Below, piece by piece: positions 18,081-22,469 of a stretch of DNA of 22,469 nt. The notes below the pieces were generated by a model. That model was not told the origin of the DNA. It searched no databases and worked only from the letters and a program-made list of their open reading frames with translations. Source of the stretch: a virus. Both the position numbers and the translations under genes were made by a program. Location: IMG/VR virus record IMGVR_UViG_3300009068_000221, positions 1-22,469 of that record; one strand, 5' to 3'. The stretch's first letter is position 1. Each line of letters opens with the position of its first letter.

Positions 18081-19196
18081 TTAAAATGCTCCCAGCAAAA
18101 TACATTCTTCATTCACACGACCATTCGGTACAGTTACCGTAGTGGTCAATAGTTTCATTGCGCCATTCAATGCTCGCTTACCTAGTGCCAATCCTTTAAA
18201 GAATACATCTGGTTTACGTAGCATCTGTGTTTTGGATTCTTTGATATCGAATCCGATAATTGTAGTACCCTTAACTGTGAGCACATCATTGATTGCTTTA
18301 TAAACAGTTACCTTACGATACTTCGTGTTGTATACCCATACTTCAGACGATCCAACAATCGTCTCTGGTTTGATTGACTTAAGATTCAAGTCAGCAAATT
18401 CTTTCATATACTTCATCTTGGCAACCACTTTACTTGGTGGTTGTGGCTTACGCTTTCGTGGTGCACGATTCGCTTTAGCAGTCTGCACTTGTTGTTGGCA
18501 GTCAGCAATGATTTCTTCAACAAACTCAGCAAACTTCTTGAGTTCTCGTCGTGTTAGGTATGAATAACCCTCAGTGAGTTGTTCATCATCACCATCCAGT
18601 GCTTCTCGTAATTCCTGTGCTGTTCCAACGAACAATTCACCAATTCGTTTAGCAATGGGTGCACCGACTTCGTGAGTCAGTAGATAATTCTTGGCAGAGA
18701 AGTTACTCTTACCTCTAGTAACAATCCACTCGTCAATTGCACCTTCGAATTCACCAGCATGTTCTCTGGCTTTTTCTTCCATTCGTTCTTGAATGGAGAT
18801 TACATTAGTTGGTGCTTTCACAACTTCCACTTCTTCAATATATTTTGAAGCATCAGCGATCAATTCTTTCAACTTGTTCGTGAAGAATGGACTGTATGAA
18901 GACAATTGTTTTAAGTCTGTCTGCTCATTTGACATGAGACGACACAACGATCCAAATGTCGCAAATTTGTAGTCGGGGAGTTTCTTAAGTTGTTTAGCAA
19001 TCTTGGGCTCTTTCTTTGAAAAGAACTCAATCGTAAACATCTTCTGTTCTTTTGAACTGGTGTTCACTGAGTAGTAACCCAACGCACGACTCAGACTGGT
19101 TGTAAAATCAATCTGGTCAATTGTTGGTTCAAATTTCTTTTGTGACAACAGAATAGCATTATTCTTTGCACGTCGTTTTGCAGTATTCACAGCCAT
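18081..19196 (-). CDS. Conserved phage protein of unknown function, 371 aa
   Basis: A 371-aa basic protein beginning MAVNTAKRRAKNNAILLSQK. The middle is helical and Lys/Glu-rich. A proline/lysine linker APRKRKPQPPSKVV (about residue 245) leads to a C-terminal beta-rich domain with SSEVWVYNTKYRKVTVYKAI then VKGTTIIGFDIKESKTQMLR. This domain order, next to RNase H, is conserved in T4-like marine phages as I recall, and suggests a replication-linked nucleic-acid-binding role. The ATG has GGAGG 10 nt upstream. Confidence 0.85.
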   Translation of the reverse strand: MAVNTAKRRAKNNAILLSQKKFEPTIDQIDFTTSLSRALGYYSVNTSSKEQKMFTIEFFSKKEPKIAKQLKKLPDYKFATFGSLCRLMSNEQTDLKQLSSYSPFFTNKLKELIADASKYIEEVEVVKAPTNVISIQERMEEKAREHAGEFEGAIDEWIVTRGKSNFSAKNYLLTHEVGAPIAKRIGELFVGTAQELREALDGDDEQLTEGYSYLTRRELKKFAEFVEEIIADCQQQVQTAKANRAPRKRKPQPPSKVVAKMKYMKEFADLNLKSIKPETIVGSSEVWVYNTKYRKVTVYKAINDVLTVKGTTIIGFDIKESKTQMLRKPDVFFKGLALGKRALNGAMKLLTTTVTVPNGRVNEECILLGAF

Positions 19197-19225
19197 AGGT
19201 TTGTAACCTCCATAATATAATATCT

Positions 19226-19254
19226 ATTATACCGCAATTCGCAATTAATGTCAA
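19226..19254 (-). promoter_or_regulatory. Perfect consensus sigma-70 promoter
   Basis: -35 TTGACA (19254-19249), 17-bp spacer, -10 TATAAT (19231-19226). The predicted start is about 23 nt before the 371-aa gene, which leads the RNase H operon. Confidence 0.85.
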
Positions 19255-19257
19255 GCA

Positions 19258-19512
19258 CTATTTTGCAGTGATTTTCTCGTATAGTTCCACGAAGTCCTCG
19301 TGGTCTGCAACTTCCTGTGCTAGATTCTGTTTGTGGTAAGTCTTTGCAATCTTGGAAATAACTTTCTTTGGAATTTGCAATGTATCAGATTGTTCTTTAA
19401 CGATCTCACGAATGAGATCTCGTTCTGCTTCAGTACGAAGCATTGAGTTGCTAATTTCTTGAATAGCACCTTGCAAATCTTTCTTCTGTTCAGGTGTTAA
19501 TGCGTAGTTCAT
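19258..19512 (-). CDS. dsbA: DsbA-like double-stranded DNA-binding protein
   Basis: An 84-aa helical protein. The C-terminal half (RDLIREIVKEQSDTLQIPKK, then YHKQNLAQEV...EDFVELYEKITAK) aligns well by eye with T4 DsbA (…ELIKDIRIRAKDELGV…LYHKDN…VVELYDTVF). T4 DsbA binds dsDNA and supports late transcription, and it lies next to rnh in T4; here one gene intervenes. The ATG has AGAGG 6 nt upstream and overlaps the membrane gene stop as ATGA. Confidence 0.82.
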   Translation of the reverse strand: MNYALTPEQKKDLQGAIQEISNSMLRTEAERDLIREIVKEQSDTLQIPKKVISKIAKTYHKQNLAQEVADHEDFVELYEKITAK

Positions 19513-19700
19513 TTGTTACCTCTGTATGTAAAACCAGAACTGCCACTAACGATTCCACTAAGAATCAATGTGGCCATCCATGTATCAATTGTCAATGGGA
19601 TTGCCAATGCAGGGAATAATGCATTTAGTGACCAAATAGTTGCAATCGGCATAATGATTGCCACTGCAATAACGATTGCCAATAAAATTAAAATTTTCAT
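19509..19700 (-). CDS. Small membrane protein, 63 aa
   Basis: Begins MKILILLAIVIAVAIIMPIA with a second span (TWMATLILSGIVSG). Two inner-membrane helices with a short loop containing TIWSLNALFPALAIPLTIDT. This 'TIWxLNxLFP...TxxTWxAxL' pattern is common in phages of aquatic bacteria. Function unknown. The start overlaps the preceding stop as ATGA. Confidence 0.82.
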   Translation of the reverse strand: MKILILLAIVIAVAIIMPIATIWSLNALFPALAIPLTIDTWMATLILSGIVSGSSGFTYRGNK

Positions 19701-19993
19701 AATTCAAAACTCACTTTCGTTACGGAGTCCCAGCGGAAGGATCTCCATTCTTGTTTTTCGATATCGAAGACACGTACTGCGGATCCAGAATCCTTGCTAC
19801 TGGTTCCTTCGGTTTTGGGTTGCTTGTCTGTCGGAATTCGTCCTTCACTGAGAGTGCATCGCATATCTCTAAGTGTACCATCTTTTTTGGTAAAAGTAAC
19901 GCACAAGTCTTTGATGCTTTCATCGTGGAGTACTCCTAGAGTCCATGTTTTAAATTCTTCGAATTCTTTATCCGTTTTGAATACTGTCTGCAT
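19697..19993 (-). CDS. WYL_2 (DUF2693)-like Sm/SH3-barrel protein
   Basis: A 98-aa protein: an N-terminal region MQTVFKTDKEFEEFKTWTLG, then a barrel-like pattern LCVTFTKKDGTLRDMRCTLS and VRVFDIEKQEWRSFRWDSV. The 'MRCTLxxxxIP' and 'VRVFDxxxxxWRSFRxDxV' pair is the mark of the WYL_2 family, an SH3-like fold of uncertain role in phages. It overlaps the upstream gene by 26 nt. Confidence 0.85.
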   Translation of the reverse strand: MQTVFKTDKEFEEFKTWTLGVLHDESIKDLCVTFTKKDGTLRDMRCTLSEGRIPTDKQPKTEGTSSKDSGSAVRVFDIEKQEWRSFRWDSVTKVSFEL

Positions 19994-20222
19994 TATCTAA
20001 TCTCACTTTCAATTCATTAATAATTGGTGTAAAGAACTCTGTGAATTCTTTTGGATCAAAGAAACAAGTATGACCACCATCAATAATAACTTTGCCATTT
20101 TGATCGACAAGTTTATTCTTTAATGTGAATTCTATTGTTGCATAAGATCTATTAATATTATGCTCTTTGATTGTTATTGTCCTCGTTAAACCTTCTCGAT
20201 AAAGTTCATATTCCAAGTCCAT
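19968..20222 (-). CDS. Small hypothetical protein, 84 aa
   Basis: Starts MDLEYELYREGLTRTITIKE; the ATG has AAGG 6 nt upstream and overlaps the basic 42-aa gene. The central part (YATIEFTLKNKLVDQNGKVI) is beta-rich and is followed by a helix (FTPIINELKVRLDN). No family recognised. A longer frame starting at an ATG in the upstream gene lacks support. Confidence 0.78.
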   Translation of the reverse strand: MDLEYELYREGLTRTITIKEHNINRSYATIEFTLKNKLVDQNGKVIIDGGHTCFFDPKEFTEFFTPIINELKVRLDNADSIQNG

Positions 20223-20334
20223 GGTCTGCCTTTCTGTGTTTTGGTTGACGAATGTACTGAACCTTACTCTCAACTACACGCATGCGGTATTTGGGAGTGC
20301 GCAAATCCTTCGCTACTGGATCTCTAGGTTTCAT
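20206..20334 (-). CDS. Small basic conserved protein, 42 aa, leaderless
   Basis: MKPRDPVAKDLRTPKYRMRV followed by VESKVQYIRQPKHRKADH. The 'P(V/F)AKxLxxPxYRxRVV' pattern is found in many T4-like marine phages; the protein is very basic and probably binds nucleic acid or a host protein. The ATG at 20334 is exactly 6 nt after a TATAAT -10 and there is no room for a ribosome site, so translation is predicted to be leaderless. Confidence 0.82.
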   Translation of the reverse strand: MKPRDPVAKDLRTPKYRMRVVESKVQYIRQPKHRKADHGLGI

Positions 20335-20340
20335 TCGTTT

Positions 20341-20369
20341 ATTATACACGATCTTTCCTTACAAGGCAA
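20341..20369 (-). promoter_or_regulatory. Sigma-70-like promoter, leaderless type
   Basis: -35 TTGCCT (20369-20364), 17-bp spacer, -10 TATAAT (20346-20341). The expected +1 is the ATG at 20334. Confidence 0.78.
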
Positions 20370-20580
20370 ATTTCTTTAATAGTTGTTTTGCATCATTACA
20401 GTCACCCATCAGATAATCCATTTCTGCAAGAATAATCATTCGTTGCAGGGTGTCTGCAAGACGCTGGTCTTCGTCATCCAATAGATTATACCATTCCTCA
20501 TATTCTTCCACTGAGTCCAGAGACCACATATGGTCTAGCATCTCCACCTGATACTCGGTTAGGTTTTCTATTTGAATCAT
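20359..20580 (-). CDS. Conserved small acidic protein, 73 aa
   Basis: Begins MIQIENLTEYQVEMLDHMWS, then LDSVEEYEEWYNLLDDEDQR. Acidic and helical; the 'LTEYQVEMLDxMWSxDSxEEYxxW' pattern is conserved among T4-like marine phages by memory. Function unknown. The ATG overlaps the MazG-like stop as ATGA, so it is coupled to that gene. Its 3' end overlaps the promoter at 20341-20369. Confidence 0.83.
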   Translation of the reverse strand: MIQIENLTEYQVEMLDHMWSLDSVEEYEEWYNLLDDEDQRLADTLQRMIILAEMDYLMGDCNDAKQLLKKFAL

Positions 20581-20879
20581 GCTGCTTCCTTAAAAATCCC
20601 AGACCATGTCATAAGTTTATTCAACTTCTCTGCTTTAGCAGTCATCACTGCAGACTCACTAACGATACCATTATCAATCAGCAAGTCAATCATACACATC
20701 AAGTCACCAATTTCTTCTTCCAAGTGCTCTCGATTCGTTTGTCCTTTGTGTTCATCTTCCATACCGAACCTGAACACCTTACTTATCGCTTGCGTAACTT
20801 CAGCACATTCCTCTTGAGTGATCAAGAGAATCTCACTGTCAATCGCATTCTTTTGTTTCATTGCTGCAAATTTATTCAT
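20577..20879 (-). CDS. MazG-like nucleotide pyrophosphohydrolase
   Basis: A 100-aa protein from the ATG at 20879: MNKFAAMKQKNAIDSEILLI, then TQEECAEVTQAISKVFRFGM and REHLEEEIGDLMCMIDLLID. The EECAE at 23-27 and EEEIGDL ending near 60 form the MazG metal-binding pattern. Such enzymes hydrolyse NTPs, dNTPs or (p)ppGpp-like nucleotides. This is the second MazG-type protein in the window. Earlier in-frame starts exist, but this one overlaps the previous gene by 8 nt in the usual operon style. Confidence 0.82.
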   Translation of the reverse strand: MNKFAAMKQKNAIDSEILLITQEECAEVTQAISKVFRFGMEDEHKGQTNREHLEEEIGDLMCMIDLLIDNGIVSESAVMTAKAEKLNKLMTWSGIFKEAA

Positions 20880-21126
20880 AACTCTTTTTATCTCCAAATC
20901 TTTCATTAAATTCATAACCCATAGCGTAAGCACGCAACTGAATCCCATGCATATCTTTTGCTTCTACACGATCACCAGTGTAAGTGCCTTCTGGGTACCA
21001 ATGTGGTTCTAGTGGACGATGGTAGTGACTGTCAGCAGCACCACGATCGAAAGGACTTCCATGAGTACGATCAAACACCTCGCCTTTATATTCAACTGTA
21101 TTATTTTCTTCAATAATCATATTCAT
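20872..21126 (-). CDS. Conserved phage protein, 84 aa
   Basis: Contains HGSPFDRGAADSHYHRPLEP and HWYPEGTYTGDRVEAKDMHG, a His/Tyr/Pro-rich pattern seen in many phages of aquatic bacteria. It ends in a basic helix (YEFNERFGDKKSYE). A GGAG motif precedes the ATG, which overlaps the preceding stop as ATGA. Function unknown. Confidence 0.85.
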   Translation of the reverse strand: MNMIIEENNTVEYKGEVFDRTHGSPFDRGAADSHYHRPLEPHWYPEGTYTGDRVEAKDMHGIQLRAYAMGYEFNERFGDKKSYE

Positions 21127-21341
21127 GACTGTTCTCCATAATATTGAGCATCATTATTTGCGCATTCATCGGCATACGACAAATACTGGTATTGTTTTTC
21201 CAATTCCAAATTTTCACGATTGTCAAACGCATCTTGAACCATCTGGAATGGAATTCCAAGTTTAACTGCAATAAATTTAACAGACATACCTTGTTCAATC
21301 AAGTCATTAATTTCCATCGATAACTGTGCCATTTTACTCAT
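21123..21341 (-). CDS. Small protein with likely helix-turn-helix, 72 aa
   Basis: MSKMAQLSMEINDLIEQGMS is followed by VKFIAVKLGIPFQMVQDAFD, which has the spacing of a helix-turn-helix (x-IAxxLGIPxxxVxxxF). The tail is acidic. It could bind DNA as a small regulator. The ATG has AAAGG about 7 nt upstream. Confidence 0.75.
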   Translation of the reverse strand: MSKMAQLSMEINDLIEQGMSVKFIAVKLGIPFQMVQDAFDNRENLELEKQYQYLSYADECANNDAQYYGEQS

Positions 21342-21343
21342 AA

Positions 21344-21553
21344 TTATACCTTTGAAATTTGAACATTATAAGAAGTACGATTCATCTTGTGGTCATAGAC
21401 TGTCATCGTTGACGAAACACCCACTGCATTAAACATGCATTCAAACAACTGACGAACTGCTGCATTCACCCCAACAGAATCACCAACACCACGCTTGATA
21501 GCTGCACCTGATGTATAAAAAGATACACCATTCACAATAACACGATATTTCAT
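21344..21553 (-). CDS. Conserved small phage protein, 69 aa
   Basis: MKYRVIVNGVSFYTSGAAIK followed by a Gly/Val-rich segment and MTVYDHKMNRTSYNVQI. The 'KYRVxVNGVSFY(T)...AIKxGVGD' pattern is common in T4-like marine phages; function unknown. The ATG has AAGGA about 7 nt upstream, and the start overlaps the stop of an 8-codon frame that begins at the predicted +1. Confidence 0.83.
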   Translation of the reverse strand: MKYRVIVNGVSFYTSGAAIKRGVGDSVGVNAAVRQLFECMFNAVGVSSTMTVYDHKMNRTSYNVQISKV

Positions 21554-21576
21554 TTCACTTCCTTTTCAATTTTCAT
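21550..21576 (-). CDS. Possible leaderless 8-codon minigene
   Basis: A frame MKIEKEVK starts 6 nt after a TATAAT -10 and its TGA overlaps the next gene start as ATGA. It may be a translated leader that carries ribosomes to the 69-aa gene, or coincidence. Confidence 0.35.
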   Translation of the reverse strand: MKIEKEVK

Positions 21577-21582
21577 ACAGTT

Positions 21583-21611
21583 ATTATACCCCAGACTGCA
21601 ATTAAAGACAA
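21583..21611 (-). promoter_or_regulatory. Sigma-70-like promoter
   Basis: -35 TTGTCT (21611-21606), 17-bp spacer, -10 TATAAT (21588-21583). An ATG stands at the expected +1 (21576). Confidence 0.75.
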
Positions 21612-21623
21612 GCACTTTCTGGA

Positions 21624-21650
21624 AATAAAAACCCCTGTATCTACAGGGGT
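21624..21650 (-). terminator. Strong rho-independent terminator
   Basis: A 9-bp inverted repeat (ACCCCTGTA/TACAGGGGT) with a tiny loop, followed on the minus strand by TTTTATTT. It ends the glycosyltransferase operon. Confidence 0.85.
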
Positions 21651-21683
21651 CTCGGGGAGGGAATAACCTTACAAGTCTTGGGG

Positions 21684-22406
21684 TTATCTGTTCCAGTACT
21701 TAGAGTAGTCTACCCTGTTCCAATATGCATCGTTATTTCTGTTCCAAAAGTTCTTTATTAGATACCATGCCATACCGAAGTAACCCATTATCTGGAATCT
21801 TCTACTGTCCTGTCCAAAATAGTGATTCACCAATTTGAATTTCTTAACATCGTATCGTTTAGATAAGAAAAAGTCTTCACTGGTTCCATACTTTGCAGCA
21901 AACCCACCATATTCTTCAAACCTATCTCTTCGAGTTAGCATAAAAGCACCAACAGCGAATGGAACTTTGTATTGCATAATTCTATTGATACCATTAAATA
22001 TCATAAACCCAATTTGTGCACGGAAGTCATCATCATAACACTTCGCATATAATCCAACAAGATCTAGGTTATTAGTTTCTAATTGATCAACTGCATCACG
22101 GATAACTGTGTCACTGAAGAAACGAACATCAGCATCGATGAATAGAATATATGGAGTTGTTACAAGTTTTGCTCCATTGTTCTTGGCGATAGAAACTGGA
22201 CCACCTTCAATAACTTCAACATTCAGTTCGCCTTTCATTATTTGAATGACTTCTCTTGTATTATCAGTAGAGCAGTCAGCGATAATAATTCTGGTGTTAC
22301 CTATCTCTTGCTGGCGCAGATGCATTAACAAATGTGCAATGTATGTTTCCTCATTCTTACAAGGAATTATAATTGTAATTTTGTCGCTTAGGTTTGTTTC
22401 TTGCAT
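21684..22406 (-). CDS. Family 2 glycosyltransferase
   Basis: A 240-aa GT-A enzyme. The nucleotide-sugar site begins IIIPCKNEE at 12-20, the metal-binding DAD lies in LFIDADVRF at 88-96, and a TSEDFF motif with the likely catalytic acidic residues is at 175-180. The C-terminus is aromatic (YLIKNFWNRNNDAYWNR) and may touch the membrane. Such enzymes add sugars to glycans, lipids or modified DNA. Phage examples often alter surface polymers or modified bases, but no choice can be made here. It overlaps the previous gene by 19 nt. Confidence 0.9.
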   Translation of the reverse strand: MQETNLSDKITIIIPCKNEETYIAHLLMHLRQQEIGNTRIIIADCSTDNTREVIQIMKGELNVEVIEGGPVSIAKNNGAKLVTTPYILFIDADVRFFSDTVIRDAVDQLETNNLDLVGLYAKCYDDDFRAQIGFMIFNGINRIMQYKVPFAVGAFMLTRRDRFEEYGGFAAKYGTSEDFFLSKRYDVKKFKLVNHYFGQDSRRFQIMGYFGMAWYLIKNFWNRNNDAYWNRVDYSKYWNR

Positions 22407-22469
22407 TCTGCCACCATCTTAAAACTCTTTGATCTTAAATTATACTTCATTGTTGATTTAGCTTCTTCA
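22388..22469 (-). CDS. 3' end of an unknown upstream gene
   Basis: An open frame enters from the window edge and ends EEAKSTMKYNLRSKSFKMVA then ECKKQT. Only 27 codons are inside the window. The overlap with the glycosyltransferase start is the usual operon style here. Function cannot be told. Confidence 0.55.
   Translation of the reverse strand, partial: EEAKSTMKYNLRSKSFKMVAECKKQT

Noticed and set aside
1-22469. CRISPR array, insertion sequence or attachment site
   Set aside because: No regular direct repeats with spacers, no transposase and no integrase were seen.

Overview
The window reads as an early/middle-gene stretch of a T4-like tailed phage of a Gram-negative, probably aquatic, bacterium. 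The main evidence is a T4-type RNase H (5'-3' exonuclease) followed after one gene by a DsbA-like DNA-binding protein. Many very small genes overlap by ATGA or TAATG, and several resemble conserved small proteins of marine T4-like phages. There is also a phage-type dCMP deaminase, two MazG-like proteins and a 5'-nucleotidase. Every gene I can support lies on the minus strand, so transcription runs from high to low coordinates. The host cannot be named; two exported proteins, two lipoboxes and consensus sigma-70 promoters point to a Gram-negative host.

Layout in transcription order. 22469-21684: the end of an unknown gene, then a family 2 glycosyltransferase and a strong terminator. 21588-20206: small phage genes, a MazG-like pyrophosphohydrolase and two promoters that place an ATG at the predicted +1. 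20222-16755: a WYL_2-like protein, a small membrane protein, DsbA, a 371-aa unknown protein, RNase H and a 143-aa unknown protein. 16687-14158: a YubB/Api92-like protein, an exported DUF4384 protein, an LPP20-type lipoprotein and dCMP deaminase. 14089-13870: a short isolated transcription unit with its own promoter and terminator.

13820-9061: 27 tRNA genes covering all 20 amino acids, including an initiator-like tRNA, all with encoded CCA. Among them are short protein genes, a glutamine-amidotransferase-like gene whose stop codon lies inside tRNA-Thr, a YkuK-type RNase H-like gene, several internal promoters and at least three stretches that fold as structured RNAs. Two of these (12054-11820 and 11815-11668) are closed by 16-18 bp terminal helices and sit 1-5 nt from each other and from the flanking tRNAs, much like the stable RNAs C and D of the T4 tRNA region.

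9044-1: more small genes, an AAA+ ATPase, a metallophosphoesterase, a second MazG-like protein, a HAD 5'-nucleotidase and the start of a 2OG-Fe(II) oxygenase cut by the window edge.

Together the genes suggest host takeover of translation (a near-complete tRNA set), nucleotide-pool control (dCMP deaminase, MazG-like proteins, nucleotidase), replication support (RNase H, DsbA) and cell-envelope change (LPP20/DUF4384 pair, glycosyltransferase). Gene control appears to use a uniform family of sigma-70-like promoters with exact 17-bp spacers, several of which predict leaderless mRNAs. I found no T4 late promoter sequence (TATAAATA).
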